This document shows, piece by piece, positions 53,362 through 62,224 of a DNA stretch of 64,000 nucleotides. Source of the stretch: GWE2-51-13 sp942492825 (lineage in GTDB: Bacteria > Bacillota_I > Bacilli_A > Erysipelotrichales > Erysipelotrichaceae); assembly GCA_942492825.1 (NCBI GenBank), contig OW818635.1, positions 186,001-250,000 on the forward strand. The letters are read 5' to 3'. A program made the position numbers and the translations under genes. The notes under the pieces were generated by a model. The model ran no database searches. It had not been told where the DNA came from and saw nothing but the letters and a program-made list of their open reading frames with translations. Each line of letters begins with the position of its first letter. Within the stretch, counting starts at the first letter, position 1.

Positions 53362-53838
53362 ATGGCTGAAATCAATCAAAATGCGTTTGAATTCGAATTA
53401 CCTGACCAAACCGGAAAAATCCATAGATTATCGGACTATCGCGGACAATATGTCGTTCTGTATTTCTATCCCAAAGACAATACGCCGGGATGTACGACCC
53501 AAGCTTGCAACTATCGGGATACGATGCCGGAGTTTGAGAAACGCAAGGTAAAAGTATTCGGGATCAGTAAAGACGATGGAAAAAGCCATCGAAAATTTGA
53601 AGAAGACTTCACGTTGAACTTCGATCTCTTAAGCGATGTCGACCACAAAGTCATCGAAGCGTATGGGGTTTGGGGCGAGAAGATGAATTATGGGAAAGCC
53701 TACATGGGCGTCATACGGACGACATTCGTGATCGATCCGCAAGGCAAGATCGCCGCGATTTTTCCGAAAACCGATCCCAAATTGGATCCGACCCAAGTCC
53801 TTGCATTTATCGATCAAGCAAACGAAAACGGCGTTTAA
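53362..53838 (+). CDS. bcp: Thiol peroxidase Bcp (peroxiredoxin Q)
   Basis: This 158-residue peroxiredoxin reduces peroxides with electrons from thioredoxin. The peroxidatic Cys44 is in YPKDNTPGCTTQAC, with Cys49 as the resolving residue of the PrxQ type. The FVIDPQGKIAAIF strand is typical. GAGGAAGAAAC precedes the ATG. A terminator overlaps its stop codon. It fits the redox-defence set with rubredoxin and the nitroreductases. Confidence 0.96.
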   Translation: MAEINQNAFEFELPDQTGKIHRLSDYRGQYVVLYFYPKDNTPGCTTQACNYRDTMPEFEKRKVKVFGISKDDGKSHRKFEEDFTLNFDLLSDVDHKVIEAYGVWGEKMNYGKAYMGVIRTTFVIDPQGKIAAIFPKTDPKLDPTQVLAFIDQANENGV

Positions 53839-53852
53839 GTTCGCCGTTTTTT
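53827..53852 (+). terminator. Terminator of bcp
   Basis: AACGGCG (53827-53833) and CGCCGTT (53842-53848) form a 7-bp stem with the TAA stop in the loop, followed by T. Confidence 0.85.
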
Positions 53853-53854
53853 AA

Positions 53855-54874
53855 TTAACTGAATTTCTTGATCAGTTCGATCACCGTATCCAGATCTTCA
53901 TCCCTGATATCGTTGTGTGTCACAAAGCGATACACATCGTCGCTGGAATTGATCTTAACCCCGTTTTCCAGTAAGTAACGTGCGAATCGGACATGATCGA
54001 ACGTAGGTAGTTTGAAACGGAAGAAGACCATGTTGATGTGGATCGAGATGGGATCCAATTCAACCAATCCCGTTGCGAGTAGTTTGCTTCCCAGTAACTT
54101 TGCGCGGGCATGATCTTCGCTGAGTCGTTTGGTCATTACCTCGAGGGACAACAATCCGCAAGCAGCCAATACGCCGGCTTGACGTAACCCTCCGCCCAAA
54201 AGTTTACGGTTTTTACGGGCACGGTCGATGAACTCTTGCGTTCCCACCAACATCGAACCGATCGGCGAACATAAACCTTTGGATAAACAGAACATGACGG
54301 AGTCCGCGCAACTTGCCAAATCCTTGGCGTCGCATCCCAAGCTGACACTCGCATTAAACAATCGTGCACCATCCAAATGGACATTGATGCCGAGTTTCTT
54401 GGCCGTGGCATAGTTTTGACGCATCAGATTCAAAGGCATCACGGTGCCGTTGGAAAGGGCATTCTCAAGACTTAACAAGGTTGTTGGAGGTTCATGGATA
54501 TCGTTGGGACGTACATGGGAAAGGATGTCTTCGGGATAGATGAAATCATTGTCGTGCGCGATCGTACGTACGATGACTTGCGAAAGTACCGCCATGGCGC
54601 CGACTTCATGGACGACGATATGGTTGTGCGCACCGGTCAAGACTTCGTCGCCCCGTTTCGTGTGGGTCATGATCGCGAGTTGGTTTCCCATGGTCCCGCT
54701 GGGCACAAACAACGCAGCTTGCTTGCCAGTCATCGCGGCTGCCAACGCTTCGAGTTTCGTCACGGTCGGATCATCGCCGTAAACATCATCCCCGACTTCG
54801 GCGACGGCCATCGCGGCGCGCATTTCGTCGGTCGGTTGGGTCACCGTGTCGCTGCGTAAATCGATATATCGCAT
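53855..54874 (-). CDS. ltaE: Low-specificity L-threonine aldolase
   Basis: This 339-residue PLP enzyme cleaves threonine or allo-threonine to glycine and acetaldehyde. It opens YIDLRSDTVTQPTDEMR, has GDDVYGDDPT near 28, LFVPSGTMGNQ near 55 and the PLP lysine in VMFCLSKGLCSPIGS near 198. GAGGAC lies upstream and TATACT forms a -10 box on the minus strand. It complements serC-serA in glycine/serine metabolism. Confidence 0.95.
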   Translation of the reverse strand: MRYIDLRSDTVTQPTDEMRAAMAVAEVGDDVYGDDPTVTKLEALAAAMTGKQAALFVPSGTMGNQLAIMTHTKRGDEVLTGAHNHIVVHEVGAMAVLSQVIVRTIAHDNDFIYPEDILSHVRPNDIHEPPTTLLSLENALSNGTVMPLNLMRQNYATAKKLGINVHLDGARLFNASVSLGCDAKDLASCADSVMFCLSKGLCSPIGSMLVGTQEFIDRARKNRKLLGGGLRQAGVLAACGLLSLEVMTKRLSEDHARAKLLGSKLLATGLVELDPISIHINMVFFRFKLPTFDHVRFARYLLENGVKINSSDDVYRFVTHNDIRDEDLDTVIELIKKFS

Positions 54875-54989
54875 GATTTTGTCCTCGTTTCTTTGTTTAA
54901 TAGTATAGCATATCCGAACGTATCACGCTTTTTCTTTTCAAGGTCGATTCGATAGAGTAAAATAGGGAAGATATAAAGGAGAACTCCCC

Positions 54990-56303
54990 ATGGATTGGAT
55001 GGCCATACTCACAAATAAGACGTTGATTTATTCGATCACCGTTGTTCTAACGCTTGGATTGACGGTGTTTTTGGTTAAGAAATATAAGTTAAGCAAGTAC
55101 CAGGTACTGATTTTCGTATTACTGGTACTGTTCTGGAGCGCTATCAGTATCGTACGTGCTTATCGAAAAGCCTATGCGGTCGGCGATATCGCCAGCGGCG
55201 GATTGGCCATGGACGGTGTCTTGGCTGCCAATCTGGCGGCTGCCTACGGGTTGATTTCGATCTTCGTACGACTCCCGTTTTTTGCGTTAAGCGATTTCTT
55301 CAAGTCGCGTAAGTTTTTTATCGCCTTGGCGCTCGTATTTATCTTTATTTCATCGCTTTGGGTCGTCTATGATCCGGGATACACAAGCTTGTTACTGAGC
55401 AGTTATGCCTTAGGGGTCGGCGCTTCGACCTTATCGATGTTCAATGTCTTCTTCGCGGAAACCTTTAGCGCCAATCAAGCGTTGATGTCGGTTTCGATCT
55501 TATCCGTCGCACCGCTGTTGGCGGAGTTTATCGTTTCACCCTTTCAGTTTGCGGCAACCGCAAGCAAACCCAACGACTATTCGTCGATGTGGATCATCAG
55601 CGCGATTCTGGCGGCCGGAGCGTTGGTGTTTCTATTCTTCGTCAAAGATAACAAGCAACCGGTTCGTAACTTCACCTTGGCCAAGTTTAAAAAAGCTCTT
55701 TTTGATCCACGCTTCATCGTTTTGTGTTTGATGGGTGTGATCATTTCGTTTGTCCGTTTCGCTTCCAGCGGTTCCAATATCGTCGCGTATGTCAAAACGG
55801 ATTACGTGGCCATGCATCCCTTGATGGTCGCATACATCGATGCCCTTTACTCGATCTTACAGTTGATTGCGGGGGTGTTGGTCGGGTTGTGGTTGAAGAA
55901 AAAGATCGGTGTCCGCAATACTCTCATTTTAGGCTTACTCTTTAGCCTTTCGTTTACCTTAGTCGCTTCGTACATCACCGATCCGACGATCCTGTTTCTA
56001 ACTTTCGGACTTAACGGGTTTGGTTACGGGTTAACGTACAATGTCCTCTTAGGCATGGCGATGCAACCGTTTCAAAAAGACATGCGCGAGATTACGATGG
56101 GAATCTATCAGACGTTCTTTGCGGTCGGGATCTTTTATGGCGATAAGATTTATGCTTCCGTTATTGGTTTCCTCAAAACAACATATAGCGATCTGCAACT
56201 CTACCAAACGGTATATTTGTTGATCAGCGGAGTGATCGTCGTGACGATTTTTGTCTCATTCCTCGTCTTTAATCGTCGTAACCGATCCTTCATGGAGTCG
56301 TAA
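54990..56303 (+). CDS. MFS-type transporter
   Basis: This 437-residue protein has twelve predicted membrane segments with an unusually long first loop region. The LSDFFKSRKFF loop is a degenerate MFS motif A. It heads an operon with the two U32 genes and the methyltransferase (2-base gap, then overlaps). The link to tRNA modification is not obvious; it may import a precursor or be a passenger. AAAGGAG precedes the ATG. Confidence 0.8.
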   Translation: MDWMAILTNKTLIYSITVVLTLGLTVFLVKKYKLSKYQVLIFVLLVLFWSAISIVRAYRKAYAVGDIASGGLAMDGVLAANLAAAYGLISIFVRLPFFALSDFFKSRKFFIALALVFIFISSLWVVYDPGYTSLLLSSYALGVGASTLSMFNVFFAETFSANQALMSVSILSVAPLLAEFIVSPFQFAATASKPNDYSSMWIISAILAAGALVFLFFVKDNKQPVRNFTLAKFKKALFDPRFIVLCLMGVIISFVRFASSGSNIVAYVKTDYVAMHPLMVAYIDALYSILQLIAGVLVGLWLKKKIGVRNTLILGLLFSLSFTLVASYITDPTILFLTFGLNGFGYGLTYNVLLGMAMQPFQKDMREITMGIYQTFFAVGIFYGDKIYASVIGFLKTTYSDLQLYQTVYLLISGVIVVTIFVSFLVFNRRNRSFMES

Positions 56304-56305
56304 CG

Positions 56306-57196
56306 ATGCGTCTTGTCAGCAGTTTACGATCCATCGACACACTTCACGTCATGAAACATGCCGGTGCGACCGGTGTGCTGATCGGGATCGAAGGCTTGTC
56401 CTATCGTTCAAGCAATTTTTCCATCGAACAAATTCAATCCATCATCGACGAAGCATCACGGATCGGATTGGACGTCTATCTTCAATGTAACCGGATGATC
56501 GAAGAAGAGGATCTACCTTTTCTGAACCAGTCACTAACTACGATTTCGTCCCTTCAAATTGCGGGAATCTATTTCCAAGACCTGGCATATATGACGATCC
56601 TTACGAAACTCGGTTCTTCCATTCCTCGAATTTATGCGCCGGAAGCCATGATCACCAACGCATTGGAAGTCGGTGCGCTCTTACACTGTGGGATCGATCG
56701 CGTGGTGTTGGCGAAAGAATTGACCTTGGAAGAGATCATTCGTATCGCAAAAGCATATCCGAACAAGGTTGAGCTTTTCGGTTTCGGTCACCGACCGATG
56801 TCGTTCAGTCGGCGTCCCATGGTAAAAAACTATCTCAATGAGATCGGAAGCGACGAAAAATTATCGCAAGGATATGATTTACGCATCCAAGAAACACAAC
56901 GGCAAGGAATGTATCCGATCCTTGAAGAAGATAAAGTAACAACGATCTTCGATGCATCCGTATTTTGCGCCTTACGCGAAACCTTGACCTTACTGGATGC
57001 GGGGATCCATACCTTGATCGCGGAAGATGTGTTTCTACCGCAAGAATCCATCGTCAAATATCTGAGACTCACGACGGAAGTTCAAAACGGACTTGATCCG
57101 CAAGAAGCTTTTAAACAACTCAATCAAGTTGTGGATATCGACGAAGGATTCTTCCACCAAAAAACCAATGCTACGAAAGTCGAGGTATCACGATGA
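56306..57196 (+). CDS. U32-family protein, TrhP1/YrrN-like
   Basis: This 296-residue U32 protein is the short partner type: IGIEGLSYRSSNFSIEQIQSIIDEA, RIYAPEAMITNA and VVLAKELTLEEI match YrrN-like proteins. It lacks the iron-sulfur cysteine set found in the next gene. In Bacillus the YrrN/YrrO (TrhP1/TrhP2) pair hydroxylates U34 of tRNAs using prephenate. It overlaps the partner gene by an ATGA junction, supporting a heteromeric enzyme. Confidence 0.82.
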   Translation: MRLVSSLRSIDTLHVMKHAGATGVLIGIEGLSYRSSNFSIEQIQSIIDEASRIGLDVYLQCNRMIEEEDLPFLNQSLTTISSLQIAGIYFQDLAYMTILTKLGSSIPRIYAPEAMITNALEVGALLHCGIDRVVLAKELTLEEIIRIAKAYPNKVELFGFGHRPMSFSRRPMVKNYLNEIGSDEKLSQGYDLRIQETQRQGMYPILEEDKVTTIFDASVFCALRETLTLLDAGIHTLIAEDVFLPQESIVKYLRLTTEVQNGLDPQEAFKQLNQVVDIDEGFFHQKTNATKVEVSR

Positions 57197-58392
57197 AGCC
57201 CGAACTTTTGGCACCGGCCGGGGATCTGGAACGGGCGAAAACCGCGATCCGTTTCGGAGCCGATGCGGTCTATCTGGGCGGGAAACGTTTCTCGCTGCGT
57301 TCGCGGGCATCCAACTTTGAATTAAGCGACATCAAAGAAGCGGTATTGTTCGCATCTTCATATGGCGCTAAGATTTATGTCACCGTCAATATGATTCCCC
57401 ACGATGAGGATTTGGAAGGGTTGGAAGAATATCTTCTTGAACTTGAGAAGATCGGTGTCAGCGCGGTCATCGTCGCTTCCGTCCATATCGCTCTGCTTTC
57501 AAAACGCATCGCACCTTTGATGGAAGTTCATCTCTCCACTCAACAATCCGTCTTTAACTCACAGGCTCTGGAATTCTATCAGCAACTTGGCGTCGATCGC
57601 GTCGTATTGGCGCGTGAAGTGAACCTGGACGCGATCCAATCCATTTCCAGCCAAAGCAAGGTCGACCTTGAAGTCTTCATTCATGGCGGGATGTGCGTCA
57701 ATGTCTCGGGACGTTGTACCTTAAGCAACCAATGGACTTTGCGTGATGCCAATCGTGGAGGATGTGCCCAATCATGTCGTTGGAAATACCGACTCTATAA
57801 AAACGATACCCTGATTTCCGATCCGGAGATTCCGTTTTCGATGAGTTCGAAGGATTTGATCGCAGTTAGGGAAATTCCGCAACTGATCAAAGCGAAGATT
57901 GCGAGTCTCAAAATCGAAGGTCGGATGAAATCGGCCTACTATATCGCCATCGTGGTCGATGCGTATCGCAAACTGATCGATGCGATCGAACAAGACGAAG
58001 ATGTTGAAAAGGCGATTACACAGGCGGAAGAACGCTTACGAAAAGCGGAAAACCGGGCGACCGCATCCGGATTCTTCCATCATGTACCGAATGCGAAAGA
58101 TCATATCTATCAACCGGATGGGGCTTTGATTCCTCAAGACTTCGTCGCGGTGATCCATCAGGTCAAAGACAACGGGGAAGTGGCGTTACTTATCCGAAAC
58201 AAGCTTGAAGTCGGATCGACCTTGGAAATCATCAGCCCGAAACATCCCGAACGAAGTTTCGTGCTGACACGCTTACATAACGGAGAAAACGATATAGAAG
58301 TCGCAAAAACTCCGATGGAAGTTCTGTGGACGACCGTTGATTTTCCGGTATACGAGGGGGACATCCTCCGCAAGAAAGGAAGTGGACTATGA
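57193..58392 (+). CDS. U32-family protein, TrhP2/YrrO-like
   Basis: This 399-residue U32 protein has PELLAPAGDLERAKTAIRFGADAVYLGG at the N-terminus and the four-cysteine iron-sulfur set GGMCVNVSGRC ... GGCAQSCRW near 166-195. LKIEGRMKS near 245 is the U32 signature. It is the catalytic YrrO/TrhP2-like partner for 5-hydroxyuridine formation at tRNA position 34. The C-terminal region (about 310-399) is a beta-barrel-like U32 C domain. It overlaps both neighbours by four bases. Confidence 0.9.
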   Translation: MKPELLAPAGDLERAKTAIRFGADAVYLGGKRFSLRSRASNFELSDIKEAVLFASSYGAKIYVTVNMIPHDEDLEGLEEYLLELEKIGVSAVIVASVHIALLSKRIAPLMEVHLSTQQSVFNSQALEFYQQLGVDRVVLAREVNLDAIQSISSQSKVDLEVFIHGGMCVNVSGRCTLSNQWTLRDANRGGCAQSCRWKYRLYKNDTLISDPEIPFSMSSKDLIAVREIPQLIKAKIASLKIEGRMKSAYYIAIVVDAYRKLIDAIEQDEDVEKAITQAEERLRKAENRATASGFFHHVPNAKDHIYQPDGALIPQDFVAVIHQVKDNGEVALLIRNKLEVGSTLEIISPKHPERSFVLTRLHNGENDIEVAKTPMEVLWTTVDFPVYEGDILRKKGSGL

Positions 58393-59126
58393 ATGAACTC
58401 TGTTTCGAAGGCGCGCTGTCGGTAAAATCCGTCATCAATCATCGGGCGCGGACCGTCAAAGAAGTCTGGATCGACAAGAGTAAAGATACCAAAGATATCG
58501 ATTATATTATCAATCGATGCAAGTCGCGACATATCGCCGTAAAACGGATCGATGCGGAAAGTATCGCAAAAAAAGCCAAAGGGAAGACCCATGGCGGAAT
58601 TCTATGCTTCGCATCGCCACGCACCTATGAAAACCTAGAGGATTTACACTTGCCCCAACATCCGTTCTTGGCCTTGATCGAAGGGGTTGAAGATCCGTTC
58701 AACTTAGGCTATTGCATTCGTACTCTAAAAGCGGCGGGATGCGACGGAATCATCTTGTCGAAACGTGATTGGACGTCGGCTGAAGAAACCTTGATGAAAT
58801 CCAGTGCGGGAACCTTCGATTCGTTACCGATCCTTCAACCGGAAAATATCAACGAAACCTTACATTCCTTAAAACAACAAGGAATCAAAATCATCAGCGC
58901 GACCCGAACTCCTTTTAGTAAACCGATGACGAAAGTCGATCTGACGCAAGGATTGCTTCTATGCATCGGCGGTGAACTACGTGGTTTGTCGCGGGCTGTT
59001 TTGGATGCGACCGACCTTTCGATCGTGATTCCTTATCCCGGAACGACCAAAGTCGCGCTCAATGCGGTCAGCGCAACGGCTGTCTTAGCTTTTGAGGTGG
59101 TACGTCAACGGAGTCCGCAAGAGTAA
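58389..59126 (+). CDS. SpoU/TrmH-family RNA 2'-O-methyltransferase
   Basis: This 245-residue SPOUT methyltransferase has an N-terminal RNA-substrate-binding domain (about 1-80, with THGGILCFASP) and a catalytic knot domain (about 95-245): EGVEDPFNLGYCIRTLKAAGCDGIIL, LLLCIGGELRGLSRAVLD and SIVIPYPGTTKVALNAVSATAVLAFEV, the three motifs of the family. The target may be 23S rRNA or a tRNA. It ends a four-gene overlapping operon whose U32 members act on tRNA, so tRNA is plausible. Confidence 0.9.
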   Translation: MNELCFEGALSVKSVINHRARTVKEVWIDKSKDTKDIDYIINRCKSRHIAVKRIDAESIAKKAKGKTHGGILCFASPRTYENLEDLHLPQHPFLALIEGVEDPFNLGYCIRTLKAAGCDGIILSKRDWTSAEETLMKSSAGTFDSLPILQPENINETLHSLKQQGIKIISATRTPFSKPMTKVDLTQGLLLCIGGELRGLSRAVLDATDLSIVIPYPGTTKVALNAVSATAVLAFEVVRQRSPQE

Positions 59127-59167
59127 ATTCCTATTCGGTTCTTGTGAAAATATGGTGAAATCGTCTC

Positions 59168-59196
59168 TGTACAATCCAAGCAACTAGTGATAGAAT
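59168..59196 (+). promoter_or_regulatory. Promoter of the ade-guaB-guaA operon
   Basis: TGTACA (59168-59173), a 17-base spacer and TAGAAT (59191-59196), with a TGA extended -10 in front. A start near 59202 coincides with the 5' edge of the riboswitch. Confidence 0.55.
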
Positions 59197-59201
59197 AACA
59201 C

Positions 59202-59320
59202 AAAGCTTTACGAAGTATAGGTCCGCTATTGATGGCGCGGACGTATCTACCCGCCGGCCAAACGCGCGGACTACCTCGGAAGTGTTTTTTCAAAAACACT
59301 CCGGGACGTGAAGCTTTTTT
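59202..59320 (+). promoter_or_regulatory. Purine riboswitch, guanine-type, with unusual platform
   Basis: The core matches the purine aptamer. J1/2 is UAUA (59216-59219). P2 is GTCCGC/GCGGAC (59221-59226 with 59237-59242), with UGG in its loop. J2/3 is UAUCUACC (59244-59251). P3 is CCGC/GCGG (59251-59254 with 59266-59269), with CC-AAA in its loop. J3/1 is ACUA (59270-59273). The base equivalent to position 74 is C (59271), which selects guanine. L3 lacks two bases of the usual CC-GU-AAA and P1 has an A-C mismatch. A hairpin (CUCGGA...UCCGGG, 59275-59305) competes with P1. An 11-bp stem, AAAGCTTTACG (59202-59212) with CGTGAAGCTTT (59307-59317), closes the whole domain before a run of six T, like a terminator. 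It controls ade-guaB-guaA. Confidence 0.82.
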
Positions 59321-59339
59321 GTTAGAAAGGCGGATCTTC

Positions 59340-61097
59340 ATGGAAACCAACCTAAAACGGTTGCGAAACGTGCTCAATGGAAACGAAGAAGCCGATCTTG
59401 TCTTACTCAATGTGATGGCGCTGGATCCATTTAATGTGACATTTCGCATGTGTGATCTGACGATCCATGACGGAAGCATCATCGCTTTAAAAGCATTTCC
59501 AGCCAAACATGTCATCGATGCGCATGGAGCCTATGCCAGTCCGCTGTTGGTCGATGCGCATATGCATATCGAATCGACGACCGTCATGCCACACGAATTG
59601 GATCGACTTTTGATTCCACGCGGGGTCGGCAGATTGATTGCGGATCCGCATGAGATCGCTAACGTCGCAGGAAGCGAAGGAATCAAATTCATTTTGGATG
59701 CTAGCGAAGGATTGAACTTGGATGTTCGTGTCATGCTTCCATCTTCGGTTCCCGCAACCGCAAGCGAACATGCCGGGGCGATTCTCAAAGCGGATGATCT
59801 TCGTCCCTTTCTCAGTCATCCGCGAGTGTGCGGTCTGGCGGAAGTCATGGATAAAGACGCGGTATATACCGATGAAGATATGCTTGCGAAAATTACGGAT
59901 ACCCATCAATCCCGTAAACGGATCGACGGGCATGGATCCAACCTGGATACCGATGATTTGGATCTCTACAGTACGCTTGGCATTTTAACCGATCATGAAT
60001 GCGTCGATGCGCAAGAAGCGCTGGATCGTGTTCAACGTGGGTTTTATGTCCATATCCGGGAAGGCTCGGTGACCAAGAATCTTCAGGCGTTACTATCGGC
60101 GGTTACGCCATTGAATTTCCGTCAATTCTGCTTCTGTACGGATGACAAACATCCCGATGATCTTTATCAACATGGCGGCGTGGACGCGGTAGTCCGGGCA
60201 GCCATTACACAAGGATTGGATCCGGCGATGGCATTGACGATGGCGACCTTACATCCCAACCGTTGTTATCTTATCGAAGGTGAAGGTGCGATCGCACCCG
60301 GATACAAGGCGAACTTCTTCTTGTTTGAGGATCCCTATCACATCACATCGAAAACCGTCTATCACCATGGGAAACGGATCGTTAAAGAGGGGAGTTACAT
60401 CGATGCCCCGAAGCATATCGATGGTATTACAGAGCGGCTTCTTCATTCGGTCCATTTCGCTCCGTTGAAAAACCATTCTTTCGAAATCAACCTTAACGGC
60501 CATCGTCGCGTCCATGTGATGGACGTGTTGCCGGGCAATGTACTGACGCGTCTCTCAAGCGAAACCGCCACTGTCGATACATTAGGCAATTACCAATGTG
60601 ATCCCGATCGTGACTTGGCGAAACTTGCCGTCATCGAACGTCATCATGCCACCGGAAATATCGGTGTATGTCCGGTACGCGGATTCAACTTAAGACGCGG
60701 CGCGATCGGATCCACGGTCGCCCACGATAGCCACAATCTGGTGATCGCCGGAACCAATGATCAAGATATGTTGGTGGCGGCTGAAGAATTACGTCGAATC
60801 GATGGCGGTTACACGGTCGTATGTGATGGTCAAGTCCTCGCTTCAGTCCCGCTTGAGATCGGTGGATTGCTTACGCAACGCAAACTCGAAACGACGTTAT
60901 CGGAGTGGGATGCGTTACATGTTGCGTATGCGTCGATTTGCGATCGCGTCGACTTCAATCCGTTTTTGATGTTATCATTTCTCGCCTTACCGGTCATTCC
61001 GGAAGTCAAACTTACCGATATCGGATTGATCGATGTCGCAACACAGAAATTATTGGAAATTGCTATCACACAGGAGGAAAAAGAATGGATACCATGA
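59340..61097 (+). CDS. ade: Adenine deaminase
   Basis: This 585-residue amidohydrolase converts adenine to hypoxanthine and ammonia. The metal motif is DAHMHIESTTVMP (near 76-88), then ADPHEIANV (near 101), the catalytic GLAEVMDKD region and FCFCTDDKHPDDL (near 268). The C-terminal adenine-deaminase domain carries AVIERHHATGNIGVCPVRGF and GAIGSTVAHDSHNL. AAAGG precedes ATG 59340; an in-frame extension to 59229 lies in the riboswitch and is rejected. It feeds hypoxanthine to salvage, whose IMP enters guaB-guaA downstream. Confidence 0.95.
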   Translation: METNLKRLRNVLNGNEEADLVLLNVMALDPFNVTFRMCDLTIHDGSIIALKAFPAKHVIDAHGAYASPLLVDAHMHIESTTVMPHELDRLLIPRGVGRLIADPHEIANVAGSEGIKFILDASEGLNLDVRVMLPSSVPATASEHAGAILKADDLRPFLSHPRVCGLAEVMDKDAVYTDEDMLAKITDTHQSRKRIDGHGSNLDTDDLDLYSTLGILTDHECVDAQEALDRVQRGFYVHIREGSVTKNLQALLSAVTPLNFRQFCFCTDDKHPDDLYQHGGVDAVVRAAITQGLDPAMALTMATLHPNRCYLIEGEGAIAPGYKANFFLFEDPYHITSKTVYHHGKRIVKEGSYIDAPKHIDGITERLLHSVHFAPLKNHSFEINLNGHRRVHVMDVLPGNVLTRLSSETATVDTLGNYQCDPDRDLAKLAVIERHHATGNIGVCPVRGFNLRRGAIGSTVAHDSHNLVIAGTNDQDMLVAAEELRRIDGGYTVVCDGQVLASVPLEIGGLLTQRKLETTLSEWDALHVAYASICDRVDFNPFLMLSFLALPVIPEVKLTDIGLIDVATQKLLEIAITQEEKEWIP

Positions 61098-62224
61098 ACG
61101 GTAAAGTGATGAAAGAAGGCTATACCTTCGATGATTTGATGTTGGTACCGGCGTACTCGACAGTTGTACCCGCCAACGTGATTTTACATACCCGACTTAC
61201 CCCCAAAATCGAATTAAAAATCCCGGTCGTTTCGGCGGCGATGGATACGGTCACTGAGGAAACAATGGCGATCGCCTTGGCGCAAGCCGGAGGATTAGGG
61301 TTTATCCATAAGAATTTACGTATCGATGTTCAAGCCGCGATGGTAAAACGTGTCAAAGAAACCGCGGTCAACAATCCGGACGAAGCGGCAGTGGATGCGC
61401 AGGGTCGATTGCTTGTAGGGGCTGCGGTCGGTGTATCGGATCGTAACTTACAACGTGTCAAAGCGTTGATCGAAGCCGGTGTCGATATCATCGCGGTCGA
61501 TAGCGCCCACGGTCATTCCGAAGGGATCATCGAAACCGTTCGGATCATCCATAGTCATTTCCCGGAGTTAGATTTGGTCGGTGGTAACATCGTCACTGCG
61601 GAAGCGGCGCTTGCGTTGGCCGAAGCCGGAGCCAATGTTGTCAAAGTCGGTGTCGGTCCGGGATCCATCTGTACGACCCGTGTCGTTTCCGGGGTCGGCG
61701 TTCCGCAATTGACCGCCGTCAACGATGTGTACGAAGCGATGAAAGGTCGCGGCGTGGGCGTGATCGCGGATGGTGGAATCAAATTCTCCGGCGACATTGT
61801 CAAAGCGCTGGGTTCAGGCGGAGACGTGGTCATGTTGGGTGGTTTACTTGCGGGCTGCACGGAAACGCCGGGCGAAGTCATCGAAGTTTATGGTAAGAAA
61901 GTCAAGACCTATGTCGGGATGGGAAGCTTAAGCGCGATGCAACGCGGTTCCAGCGACCGCTACTTCCAAGGCGGACAAACGGAACTTAAAAAACTGGTAC
62001 CGGAAGGCATCGAAGCGACCGTACCGTATAAAGGTCCGATGCACGATGTCATCTATCAAATGATGGGCGGTCTTCGTTCTGGTATGGGATATTGCGGATG
62101 CAAAACCATTACAGAGTTAAAGGAAAACGCCCGTTTCGTCAAGATCACCAATGCGGGATTGATGGAAAGTCATCCGCATGGGGTCGATAACGTAAAGGAG
62201 GCACCGAACTACCGTGGCCGATAA
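61085..62224 (+). CDS. guaB: IMP dehydrogenase lacking the CBS domains
   Basis: This 379-residue enzyme oxidises IMP to XMP with NAD. YTFDDLMLVPAYSTVVP opens the barrel, VSAAMDTVTE is near 50, DSAHGHSEG near 140 and the catalytic loop GVGPGSICTTR near 190-200, with the flap YRGMGS-like YVGMGSLSAMQRGS. The usual 488-residue enzyme has two CBS domains between IHKN and GRLLVGAAVG; here only about 30 residues bridge them, so allosteric purine control through CBS is lost. AGGAGG precedes ATG 61085. It overlaps ade by 13 bases. Confidence 0.95.
   Translation: MDTMNGKVMKEGYTFDDLMLVPAYSTVVPANVILHTRLTPKIELKIPVVSAAMDTVTEETMAIALAQAGGLGFIHKNLRIDVQAAMVKRVKETAVNNPDEAAVDAQGRLLVGAAVGVSDRNLQRVKALIEAGVDIIAVDSAHGHSEGIIETVRIIHSHFPELDLVGGNIVTAEAALALAEAGANVVKVGVGPGSICTTRVVSGVGVPQLTAVNDVYEAMKGRGVGVIADGGIKFSGDIVKALGSGGDVVMLGGLLAGCTETPGEVIEVYGKKVKTYVGMGSLSAMQRGSSDRYFQGGQTELKKLVPEGIEATVPYKGPMHDVIYQMMGGLRSGMGYCGCKTITELKENARFVKITNAGLMESHPHGVDNVKEAPNYRGR

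Noticed and set aside
59229..59339. N-terminal extension of adenine deaminase
   Set aside because: The stretch is the riboswitch; the coding start is ATG 59340 behind AAAGG.
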